DNA of 44,293 nt, taken from contig JARGNP010000017.1 of NCBI GenBank assembly GCA_029210265.1, forward strand, positions 1-44,293. The letters run 5' to 3'. Position numbers and translations under genes: made by a program. Positions 18,603-25,958 of the stretch are shown in pieces. Below the pieces are notes generated by a model that was not told the DNA's origin, did not search any database, and was given only the letters and a program-made list of their open reading frames with translations. Source of the stretch: Legionellaceae bacterium (lineage in GTDB: Bacteria > Pseudomonadota > Gammaproteobacteria > Legionellales > Legionellaceae). Numbering within the stretch: the stretch's first letter is position 1; each line of letters starts with the position of its first letter.

Positions 18603-19553
18603 TTACATGGCACGGAGCATTTGAAATGCATGATCAAATTGAGCATCTAAGTCAGCCTGAAAACTATAGTGTTTTTCTTGCAGGTTAAATTGAATTGCTC
18701 TTGCATGCAAATAAAGCCGTTGTTTTAATACTTTTTTAAGCTCGGGCTTAATATTAATATTAGACGAGCAGGATTCTCCATATTTTTCGTCTCCCAAAAT
18801 AGGATGCCCAATATGCGCTGTATGCACGCGAATTTGATGTGTTCGCCCTGTTTTTGGCTTAGCTTCGAGCCAGCATGCTTCTGCATAGTTCTCAAGTACA
18901 CGCACTTTCGTTTGAGAAGCTTTGCCTTCGGCATCGACACGTACAATCCGCTCACCTGATTTAAGCGTATTTTTTCGAAGAGGTACATCAATACGCATGC
19001 TTTGCTTGCCATGCCATGCATTCGACGACAAGGTCCAATAAGTTTTTTCTATCTCACGGGCTTCAAATAAAGCTTGAACCGCGCGAAGCATACTTCGTTT
19101 TTTTGCAATCAATAAGCATCCTGAAGTTTCTCGATCGATACGATGGATAAGTTCTAAATAATTCGCTTCTGGACGCATATGCCTCAATGCTTCAATCACA
19201 CCAAAACTTAAACCACTACCACCATGCACCGCCATGCCTGTCGGCTTATTTATCACAAGCAAGCTGTCATCTTCGTGTAAAATACTCGCGTTAAGTCGCG
19301 CAATCACAGCCTCACTTAACCGAAGTTCACCTGGCTCATCAGACGTTCGAACCGGGGGTATACGCACCATATCGCTTTCTTCAAGCCGCGAGCTTGCTTT
19401 GGCACGCTTTTTATTAACACGCACTTCGCCCCCTCGAATCAAACGATAAATATGGCTTTTAGGCACACCTTTTAGAATGCGAAGAAGATAATTATCTAAA
19501 CGCTGGCCGTCTTCTTCTGATGTCACTGTTGTGTAGTACACCCCTTTCATCAT
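18603..19553 (-). CDS. rluC: 23S rRNA pseudouridine synthase RluC
   Basis: RluC isomerises uridines 955, 2504 and 2580 of 23S rRNA (E. coli numbering). The start I prefer is an ATG at 19553 with GGGGA 8 nt upstream, giving 316 residues. A TTG five codons earlier is in frame but lacks a site. An N-terminal S4 RNA-binding domain (RLDNYLLRILKGVPKSHIY to VRVNKKR) is followed by the catalytic domain, with INKPTGMAVHGGSG, the active-site HRIDRETSG (catalytic Asp) and TGRTHQIRVH. It is divergent from rne, the same arrangement as in E. coli. It heads the rluC-HAD-pgsA-tRNA transcript. Confidence 0.95.
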   Translation of the reverse strand: MMKGVYYTTVTSEEDGQRLDNYLLRILKGVPKSHIYRLIRGGEVRVNKKRAKASSRLEESDMVRIPPVRTSDEPGELRLSEAVIARLNASILHEDDSLLVINKPTGMAVHGGSGLSFGVIEALRHMRPEANYLELIHRIDRETSGCLLIAKKRSMLRAVQALFEAREIEKTYWTLSSNAWHGKQSMRIDVPLRKNTLKSGERIVRVDAEGKASQTKVRVLENYAEACWLEAKPKTGRTHQIRVHTAHIGHPILGDEKYGESCSSNINIKPELKKVLKQRLYLHARAIQFNLQEKHYSFQADLDAQFDHAFQMLRAM

Positions 19554-19971
19554 ACTTTTGTTCCCCAAACCATATTTTTTTGGTATCCTGTTAATAGAGC
19601 GGATTGCTCCGCAACAGAATTATAACGCATAAGCGAGTGAATGGCTTGAAAAAGCTGTTTTTATACAAACAATGCGCGCTTTCCTTGAGTCAATGATACT
19701 GAGATAAAGGCAACTTAAATCAGGGCCAATGTTATGTTGAAACGTAACCTAGTTAATCTCCTAAGATAACCACCCCCATCAAAAAAGGGCGTGTAAATCT
19801 ATATTTTTGAGGTCCTAGGCTACGAAAACAACCGTGAGCTGCCAATAAGTCGCGATGATTTTCTTGATGATTGATTACCAACTAATTAATTATCGATATG
19901 AAAAAAACGGCCATCTTGCCTTTACGCTCGTTTCAACTCAAGACGACCGCGCCCTTGACTTAGAGGTCCCG
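19554..19971 (+). promoter_or_regulatory. Long rluC-rne intergenic region / rne leader
   Basis: This 418-bp stretch has no convincing gene. In E. coli the rne transcript has a structured leader of about 360 nt through which RNase E represses its own mRNA, and this region has comparable length and position. I see a hairpin at 19599-19612 (GCGGA/TCCGC) and other short inverted repeats, but no promoter that I would defend. An in-frame extension of the rne reading frame begins at 19855 but lacks a ribosome binding site and does not resemble RNase E. Confidence 0.5.
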
Positions 19972-21909
19972 ATGTCCACCGTGGAAAAAATGCTCATCAA
20001 TGCCACGCAACCTGAAGAAGTACGTGTCGCCTTGATAAAAAACAACCGCCTTTATGATTTAGATATTGAATGCCCTGCAGAGGCCAAGAAAAAAGGTAAT
20101 ATTTACAAAGCAACCGTAACACGACGTGAGCCCAGTCTCGATGCTGTCTTTGTTGAGTATGGCTCCAAACGCCAAGGCTTTTTACCTCTCAAAGAAATCT
20201 CACCAGAATACTTTAACAAAACACCCGCCGAAGACGAAAAACTCCCCATAACCACCTTGATTCGTGAAGGCCAAGAGCTGCTTATTCAAGTGGATAAAGA
20301 AGAGCGGGGCACCAAAGGTGCTGCACTCACGACGTTTATTACTCTGGCTGGTTGCTACTTAGTTTTAATGCCTAACAGCCCGCACTCCGGTGGTATTTCA
20401 CGCCGTATTGAAGGCGAAGAACGCGATGAACTCAAAGAAATCTTGCAAGGCTTAACTTTAAGCGATGACATGGGCGTAATTATTCGCACCGCAGGTGTTG
20501 GTAAAAACCCTGAAGAGCTTCAAGCTGATTTAGACATGCTGTGCAACCAATGGCATGCCATTAAACAAGCTCAAAAAACCGAACTAGCACCTTCTTTGAT
20601 CCACCAGGAAGGCGATGTTATTACGCGCTCTATTCGCGATAACCTCCGAAAATCCATCGATGAAATTATCATCGATGACTCGGCAACTTACGTGAAAGCA
20701 AAACAATACATCGAACAAGTTAAACCCGAATTTTTGCCGCATCTAAAACTTTATAATAACCCAACGCCTTTATTTACGTTGTATCAACTCGAAGGGCAAA
20801 TTGAAACAGCGCATCAACGCCAAGTTATTTTACCATCAGGTGGCTCGCTGGTTATTGACCGTACAGAAGCACTTGTTTCAGTTGATATTAACTCAGCCAA
20901 ATCAACCGGTGGTTCCGACATCGAAACCACCGCGTTTAATACCAACCTGGAAGCATCTGACGAAATTGCACGTCAACTGAGACTTCGTGACTTAGGTGGT
21001 CTAGTTGTCATTGATTTTATCGACATGAGCAGCAGTAAACATCAACGTGATGTTGAAAGCCGCCTCAAAGAAGCACTGAAAATGGATCGCGCACGCATCC
21101 AAGTTGGTCGTATCTCACGCTTTGGTTTGCTCGAAATGTCACGCCAGCGCCTCCGCCTCTCTTTAGGTGAAGCCGCACAAGAAAGCTGCCCACGTTGCGA
21201 AGGCCGAGGACATGTTCGAAGCTTACAGTCGCATGCGCTTGCCATTGTTCGCCTCATGGAAGAAGAAGCCCTCAAAGAGAAAGTATCCGAACTTCAAGTG
21301 CAACTGCCTGTTGAAATGGCCACATTTATTATGAATGAAAAACGTACGGCGATTACAAGCATTGAAAAACGACATCAGGTACATGTCGTCATTGTTGCGA
21401 ACCCATACATGCAGTCACCGCAATATCAAATGACACGCATCAAAGATGATGGCACGGGAAAAAACAAAAAACCTAGTTACACGCTTGCCCAACAACCCGC
21501 CGTTGAACTTGTACGGACTAAACCCACGGTCTTGGCTGAAAAACCAGTCGTCAAAGCCTACAGCGGCCAATCACTCTTACGACCTGACGAAATCAACATA
21601 CTCAAACGTCTGTGGCGTGCACTCTTTGGCTCACCTAAAGTGGTTGTCAAACCAGCTAAGCCAGCACCTGTTAGACATACACAACGACGCACAACATCAC
21701 ACAAAAAATCAACCTCAGCTTCCGGCAATCGCCAACGTTCGTCTTCGGATAAACGTACGTCAAGCAATACAACATCACAGGCAGCACGAAAACAGCCGCG
21801 CGCACAATCGGGTAATAATCAACAAAAAAACACCAATACGCGTAAATCATCAGGTAACACGAAGTCACAGCAACAAAAAAAACAAGCGGTGAAACAGCCT
21901 TCAGAATAA
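19972..21909 (+). CDS. rne: Ribonuclease E, short form
   Basis: This essential endoribonuclease matures rRNA and tRNA and starts mRNA decay. I start at the ATG at 19972, where AGAGG lies 5 nt upstream and the protein opens as VEKMLINATQPEEVRVAL, matching the family. This gives 645 residues. The S1 domain includes AVFVEYGSKRQGFLPL. The catalytic acids are D305 (LVSVDINSAKSTGG) and D348 (VVIDFIDM), two residues offset from E. coli. The zinc-link cysteines C406 and C409 lie in CPRCEGRG. The E. coli enzyme has 1061 residues. Here the C-terminal half is reduced to an amphipathic stretch (about 540-555, ILKRLWRALFG), plausibly a membrane-targeting helix, and a basic Ser/Gln/Asn-rich tail. Degradosome scaffold sites are not recognisable. 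Confidence 0.97.
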   Translation: MSTVEKMLINATQPEEVRVALIKNNRLYDLDIECPAEAKKKGNIYKATVTRREPSLDAVFVEYGSKRQGFLPLKEISPEYFNKTPAEDEKLPITTLIREGQELLIQVDKEERGTKGAALTTFITLAGCYLVLMPNSPHSGGISRRIEGEERDELKEILQGLTLSDDMGVIIRTAGVGKNPEELQADLDMLCNQWHAIKQAQKTELAPSLIHQEGDVITRSIRDNLRKSIDEIIIDDSATYVKAKQYIEQVKPEFLPHLKLYNNPTPLFTLYQLEGQIETAHQRQVILPSGGSLVIDRTEALVSVDINSAKSTGGSDIETTAFNTNLEASDEIARQLRLRDLGGLVVIDFIDMSSSKHQRDVESRLKEALKMDRARIQVGRISRFGLLEMSRQRLRLSLGEAAQESCPRCEGRGHVRSLQSHALAIVRLMEEEALKEKVSELQVQLPVEMATFIMNEKRTAITSIEKRHQVHVVIVANPYMQSPQYQMTRIKDDGTGKNKKPSYTLAQQPAVELVRTKPTVLAEKPVVKAYSGQSLLRPDEINILKRLWRALFGSPKVVVKPAKPAPVRHTQRRTTSHKKSTSASGNRQRSSSDKRTSSNTTSQAARKQPRAQSGNNQQKNTNTRKSSGNTKSQQQKKQAVKQPSE

Positions 21910-21917
21910 GTTTAGAA

Positions 21918-21966
21918 AACCCTCATCCGCCCTTTAGGCACCTTCTCCCGCTCGCGGGGGAAGGAA
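21918..21966. repeat. REP-like palindromic repeat at rne / asparagine-synthetase-like junction
   Basis: The sequence has the look of a dispersed gammaproteobacterial repeat: a CCCTCATCCGCCC-type lead, then an 11-bp imperfect hairpin (CCTTCTCCCGC with GCGGGGGAAGG, 21941-21964, one G-T pair). It lies just after the rne stop and contains the last codons of the convergent gene, whose tail reads SPASGRRCLKGG as such repeats often do when translated. It could also stop transcription from either side, though no T-run follows. Only one copy is visible in this window. Confidence 0.6.
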
Positions 21967-23557
21967 CATCTCGAAGCATAAACCCCTTAATAGCATTTCT
22001 TAACTCAATAGGTTTATATTTACTTTTAACCCGATCAGCATACCGCAAATCTTTAAAAATCGCTTGATAACATCCTTGCTCAAATTTATCTTGGAACAAG
22101 CTAAACGTACTCGGAACAATACCTAATCCATCTTTTTTTCGATAATCATGAAATAGATTTCCAGGCGTATGCTTCGCTAAGTATTCACGTATTAAATATC
22201 GTCCACGACCATCATAGCGTTTATGTACCGTCGGTACTTTTACCATAAATTCAAGTAATTTTGGATGCAATAGAGGGTATCGATATTCAAACCCCATTTT
22301 TTTACTCACAAGACTGCTGTATTCAATGCGCATACGCACCTCATAGCTTTCAGCTCCTTGTAATAAAGCACATTCAGCGGCTCGCGCGTTGGTATAATAC
22401 ATAGCTTCATAAGGATGAACCCCTGGCACTTGATTCATCACGTTGGACCGGCCTATATTACCCAGGCGATTTTTAGCTATTTTTACTTTTAATGCATGCT
22501 CATACAGCTTAGGATGCATGTATTTAGCAAAGTGCAGCATTTTCTTAATGCTCTTCGAGCCATTAAGCTCATGCCAAGCTTCTTGATACTGGCCTTGATG
22601 CAACAGCTCTGGCATAAAAAAATTTTCCGGCAATTGCCCTGACACACATTGATCACCACCAAAGCCCGATAATAAAATCGGATGCTTTCCTGCTGATACA
22701 GCTTTGTGTATGGGGTTCGCAAACATAAAAAACAAATAAGGCGCAGGACCTGCAAACCAAGCCGCATATTGTTCAAATACTTCTATCGGATCAAAATCAT
22801 CTGCTCCTATACGCTGAATATCGTGAAGATTAAAATGCTCAATAAACTGCTCTTCATAATATTTTACGTATTGATACTTAGAAGCTTCATTTGGAGAATC
22901 AGCATGCATATAAAGTTTAGGATAAATCTCACGGTGCGCCGCGGCACAATAAACCGCACTCGAATCAAGCCCAGCACTAAACTCAGCGGCTATATTGGTG
23001 TGATTATTTGTGGCATGACAGATACTTTCATCCATCAAACTTGAAAAGTGCTCCACATAATCGCGTGTGTCAGCATATTCCAACAATGGCCCATCGGGGT
23101 CCAGCTGCCAAAAAACTTGTTTGACCACGCTCCCGTTCGACTTGAAATGCATGATATGACCGGGTTCAACCCGATAAATTCCTTGATAGAGCGTTTCATC
23201 TGTATAAATTTTATTTTCAGAAAAAAGCATATCAATCTGGGATTCAAGCAAAGCCGGTGTGCTCGGTAACTGCTCTAATATCTCCGGGATAGATTGCCCA
23301 ACGATAAGTTTTTTACCTAAGTAATGACAGTAATAAAGCGGTTCCAGTCCAAAATGATCACGGATAAGTACGACATCATGGGTATTTGAATCTTTGCACA
23401 TAACAGCAAACGGCTGATAGTGCTCACGCCATAATGATGCATCAAGGCAGGCTTGATAAGAAGCTATCGCAGATATAGGCGAGCTTCCAAAATAATAAAG
23501 CTCACTTCCGTCTTGTAATCGCACGTTTGTGGCATGCTTTACAGGTTTTAGCTCCAC
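21923..23557 (-). CDS. Asparagine-synthetase-like ATP-dependent amide-forming enzyme, glutaminase Cys absent
   Basis: This 544-residue protein has the two-domain layout of class B asparagine synthetase. The C-terminal half has the pyrophosphate loop SAGLDSSAV, which activates a carboxylate as an adenylate, plus LSGFGGDQ and YRYPLLHPKLLEF. The N-terminal half keeps the Ntn fold outline (LIRDHFGLEPLYY), but the protein does not start with Met-Cys: the first residues are MELKPVK, so the glutaminase nucleophile is missing. It therefore probably uses ammonia or another amine, as lasso-peptide cyclases, beta-lactam synthetases and some modifying enzymes do. No lasso precursor, protease or transporter is nearby. 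The GTG start follows GGGGAG closely. The last 12 or so residues are encoded by a repeat element. Product and substrate are unknown. Confidence 0.8.
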   Translation of the reverse strand: MELKPVKHATNVRLQDGSELYYFGSSPISAIASYQACLDASLWREHYQPFAVMCKDSNTHDVVLIRDHFGLEPLYYCHYLGKKLIVGQSIPEILEQLPSTPALLESQIDMLFSENKIYTDETLYQGIYRVEPGHIMHFKSNGSVVKQVFWQLDPDGPLLEYADTRDYVEHFSSLMDESICHATNNHTNIAAEFSAGLDSSAVYCAAAHREIYPKLYMHADSPNEASKYQYVKYYEEQFIEHFNLHDIQRIGADDFDPIEVFEQYAAWFAGPAPYLFFMFANPIHKAVSAGKHPILLSGFGGDQCVSGQLPENFFMPELLHQGQYQEAWHELNGSKSIKKMLHFAKYMHPKLYEHALKVKIAKNRLGNIGRSNVMNQVPGVHPYEAMYYTNARAAECALLQGAESYEVRMRIEYSSLVSKKMGFEYRYPLLHPKLLEFMVKVPTVHKRYDGRGRYLIREYLAKHTPGNLFHDYRKKDGLGIVPSTFSLFQDKFEQGCYQAIFKDLRYADRVKSKYKPIELRNAIKGFMLRDVPSPASGRRCLKGG

Positions 23558-23603
23558 GGGGCTCCCCTACCTCCTACGCATTCAATCCAATCATTTTTAT
23601 TTT

Positions 23604-23849
23604 TCAATCGACCCCACCCATGAGTGCTTTAACTGAAATATCTTCATCAACTTTAGACCAATGTACTCCGATTCCATTACCAATCACACGCCAATCTTGT
23701 CGCTCAGCATCTGTCGCATCACGTAGTCGTGGAAACCATTCAAGAGGGGCTGATATCTCTCGACCGTCTGCTAATACAAAATGCACCGATGTTTTTGTGA
23801 AATCAACATCTACAGCATGATCATCAAATTTAATTGCCAAAGTGCTCAT
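23604..23849 (-). CDS. DUF2442 protein, likely partner of a DUF4160 protein
   Basis: From the ATG at 23849, preceded by GGAGA, this is an 81-residue protein of the DUF2442 family. The family pattern is plain: FVLADGREISAPLEWFPRL, DATDAERQDWRVIGNGIGVHW and DEDISVKALMGG. DUF2442 genes commonly follow a DUF4160 gene and the pair has been listed among putative toxin-antitoxin or mobile accessory modules, but the biochemical role is not established to my knowledge. Here the start overlaps the end of a DUF4160 remnant by 20 bp, the usual coupling, but the remnant is truncated at its 5' end. So this gene may be an orphaned antitoxin-like partner. It lies 46 bp before the asparagine-synthetase-like gene on the same strand and may be co-transcribed. 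Confidence 0.85.
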   Translation of the reverse strand: MSTLAIKFDDHAVDVDFTKTSVHFVLADGREISAPLEWFPRLRDATDAERQDWRVIGNGIGVHWSKVDEDISVKALMGGVD

Positions 23850-24006
23850 ACCATTTCTCCAAAAATAACTCTTTATGCTCAATGACCAACAACCTAAATT
23901 TGCTTAATTCATGACTTCTAAAACCATACGAGCTTGCTAAACTTACGGGGTTTAACCAAAATTTACCGACCTTATCCCCATGTTCAATATGAATATAAAA
24001 GATTCG
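23830..24006 (-). pseudogene. 5'-truncated DUF4160 gene remnant
   Basis: Reading the minus strand gives 58 codons to a TAA at 23830-23832 that match the C-terminal two thirds of DUF4160: YIHIEHGDKVGKFWLNPV (the HIHVE and KFWL segments), LASSYGFRSHELSKF and EKWYEHFGN. The frame is closed upstream by a TGA at 24007-24009, and no ATG, GTG or usable TTG occurs before the conserved core. The N-terminal 25 or so residues that precede HIHVE in the family are not found in any frame in the preceding 100 bp. I therefore call it a decayed gene. The end overlaps the DUF2442 start by 20 bp as in intact pairs. A sequencing error alone would not restore the missing N-terminus. Confidence 0.75.
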
Positions 24007-24060
24007 TCAAGAAGGATATACTATACGCGCCAGCAGTTGCTTATTAAACAACAACTCCCA

Positions 24061-24103
24061 GACAAAAACACCTACGTTCCGCGGTTTATCCGCGGAATGT
24101 AGA
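24061..24103 (-). terminator. Terminator of the ankyrin-protein operon
   Basis: A strong inverted repeat (TTCCGCGG with CCGCGGAA, extending to about 13 pairs, 24072-24102) with a 5-nt loop lies 8 bp after the stop codon of the ankyrin gene. On the minus strand it is followed by TGTTTTTGTC at 24061-24070, a short T-run. It also separates this operon from the DUF4160 remnant. The rest of 23850-24110 holds only that remnant. Confidence 0.75.
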
Positions 24104-24110
24104 GAAATGC

Positions 24111-25541
24111 TTACGTCTTCTGCCCACCCGCATCACCGTTTAACCCTGTCGCAATCGGGGTAATACCCACATTAGGATTAATCCCACAATCATCCAGAAT
24201 TTTAAGCAGATTATTGCCTTTTTTTGTTAGACTTTTGACACAATAAATATCTAAATAGCTATCTAAAATATATTTATAATCGGGAATCACCAGAATTTTT
24301 AAAATTTTCTCAGCACGTGCCAAATGATGAGGTAAAGCTGCGTCACAGGTTTGAAACAAAACCACACCTAAAATCGCCGCAAGACTTGCGCGTCGCGCCG
24401 TGTCAGCCAAATAAAAACGCTGCACGCATTCATCAATCGCGCGATCTTTATCCCAGGCAACCCAGGTGTGATACATCTCCATGGCCTCATTTTCTGAAAA
24501 AGGATGGAGAACACCAAGTTGTTGCATGGCATACGCAACGGGCACTAAGCCTTGCATATTCGCCCAAGAGCAATTACCTGTGATTTGTGCCGTGAGAGGC
24601 ATCTTAAGCACAGGTTCTAAGCCTAATTGCTTATTAATCACTTGATGAAAGTAATGCCTGGGTTGGCGCTTATACAAAAAAGCTAATATAAAATCGAGTG
24701 TCAAAGCTTCAGGATGTTTCATGCGGTAGATATTCACCGTGCCTTCTTTCTTGCTATTTTCACCTCGGTCGATTTTAGCCCACCACTGACCGTAACGTAC
24801 AAAGCACAACGCGTGCCCGCGACTTGCTGCCGGTAAAATCAGTAAAGGCGCTTGAATCAGCTGTACTAGGCGTGCGTGATGCTCTTGATTCAACTCAGGC
24901 TGACGTTGCAAACGCAAGAGCTCTTCAGCAACATCAAGACCATCCATGATGGTGTACAATAATGGGAATTGACGGCGAAGATGCCTTGTTGAATAACTGC
25001 TGGTAAAGCGCATCAACGAGTCACGAAGGACGGCGACGGTGAACTCTAAAATAAATCCTTCGTAATTAATTTCAATAAACCCATCATGGCCATTGAACAC
25101 ATCCGCATCGCCTTTGAGCTCAAACCGATGGCCTATTAATTTTGCCGCAATAAAATCCAATGCAAAATCAAGCTTGCCTCCATATTGATAGAGTAAATGC
25201 TTAATTTCATGCTGAGCACGTAACACGGGATACACAAGAACGGAAAGCCCTGCACGCGTATAAGCATTTGGATCGGCACCCGCTGCAAGCAAGCTTTTGG
25301 TTAAAGCAACATCGTCATTATCAACCGCCCAATGCAACGCAGTACGACCCGTTACATCCGGCTTATTAATATTCACGCCACGGTCAATCAGTGCGCTTGC
25401 AATACCTGCTTGACGCGCAATGGCCGTCTCAATCAGGGGTGTGAAGCCATATTCATCGATATCATCCAGCGACTCACCCTGACGAAGATAATACTCAAAA
25501 TCTGGCATACGGCCTTGAATAATATCTTTTGCGATCGTCAT
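24111..25541 (-). CDS. Ankyrin-repeat protein resembling Legionella effector AnkH/LegA3
   Basis: This 476-residue protein begins with about three ankyrin repeats: YGFTPLIETAI to RGVNIN (residues 31-59), TGRTALHWAVDNDD to GADPN (64-92) and a weaker one (96-125). A non-ankyrin region of about 350 residues follows. In it, SRGHALCFVRYGQWWAKIDRG (His243) and ITGNCSWANMQG (Cys324, Trp326) look like the His and Cys-x-Trp of a papain-like cysteine protease fold, here with His before Cys. The C-terminus carries SLTKKGNNLLKILDDCGINPN. Architecture and several segments recall AnkH/LegA3, a Dot/Icm effector conserved across Legionella, from memory only. No signal peptide is present. It is last in prmB-aroC-asd-orphan-ank, 9 bp after the orphan gene, and followed by a strong terminator. 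Effector status is inference. Confidence 0.8.
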   Translation of the reverse strand: MTIAKDIIQGRMPDFEYYLRQGESLDDIDEYGFTPLIETAIARQAGIASALIDRGVNINKPDVTGRTALHWAVDNDDVALTKSLLAAGADPNAYTRAGLSVLVYPVLRAQHEIKHLLYQYGGKLDFALDFIAAKLIGHRFELKGDADVFNGHDGFIEINYEGFILEFTVAVLRDSLMRFTSSYSTRHLRRQFPLLYTIMDGLDVAEELLRLQRQPELNQEHHARLVQLIQAPLLILPAASRGHALCFVRYGQWWAKIDRGENSKKEGTVNIYRMKHPEALTLDFILAFLYKRQPRHYFHQVINKQLGLEPVLKMPLTAQITGNCSWANMQGLVPVAYAMQQLGVLHPFSENEAMEMYHTWVAWDKDRAIDECVQRFYLADTARRASLAAILGVVLFQTCDAALPHHLARAEKILKILVIPDYKYILDSYLDIYCVKSLTKKGNNLLKILDDCGINPNVGITPIATGLNGDAGGQKT

Positions 25542-25550
25542 ACTCTACTC

Positions 25551-25940
25551 CTAGGGCCCTGGTGGCTTAGGTGCTGTATTCATGGTTGGTGCCATGCCTA
25601 ACTTCAGCTGCTTCTGCAATTGCTGTTCGTTGCGTGCATTATCATGTTCGCGACGTGCTTCTGCGTCACTAAGCGGTGGTGCCGGGTTCACACTTGCATC
25701 AATGCCATCGAACTGCTGCTTATCTAATAACGGATGCTCTTCGATACCCGCACTCATCTGCTGCTCTAACCCATGCTCTTCTGTCTCCGCGGGTACCTCA
25801 CGATCGTGACCTTGAACCGACATGCCCGACAAACGCCTCAACCCCGCTTGTTCTTGAGGACGTCGTTGATTCTCACGCTCAATCGTGTCATCGGCTAAAT
25901 AGGTACCTGGCTCTGTCGGCTTTCTTATTCTAATCGTCAT
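25551..25940 (-). CDS. Small hydrophilic, probably disordered protein
   Basis: I do not recognise this 129-residue protein. It is extremely polar: rich in Gln, Glu, Arg and Asp, with many Pro and no hydrophobic core. It has neither membrane segment nor signal peptide, so it is probably largely disordered. The N-terminus MTIRIRKPTEPGTYL is the only part resembling a beta-strand. It is packed between asd (18 bp upstream) and the ankyrin gene (9 bp downstream) on the same strand, so all three are probably one transcript. That position suggests a chaperone-like or regulatory partner of the ankyrin protein, or a second secreted protein, but this rests only on position. The start has GGTAAG 4 nt upstream, a modest ribosome binding site. 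Confidence 0.65.
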   Translation of the reverse strand: MTIRIRKPTEPGTYLADDTIERENQRRPQEQAGLRRLSGMSVQGHDREVPAETEEHGLEQQMSAGIEEHPLLDKQQFDGIDASVNPAPPLSDAEARREHDNARNEQQLQKQLKLGMAPTMNTAPKPPGP

Positions 25941-25958
25941 AATACTTACCAGTATAGC

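Noticed and set aside
19855..19971. N-terminal extension of RNase E or a leader peptide
   Set aside because: No ribosome binding site precedes 19855 and the residues do not resemble the RNase E N-terminus. The ATG at 19972 fits both.
21923..23882. Lasso-peptide biosynthesis cluster
   Set aside because: The asparagine-synthetase-like protein lacks the glutaminase Cys as lasso cyclases do, but no precursor peptide, RRE protein, leader protease or exporter is encoded nearby. DUF2442 and DUF4160 are unrelated to lasso clusters.
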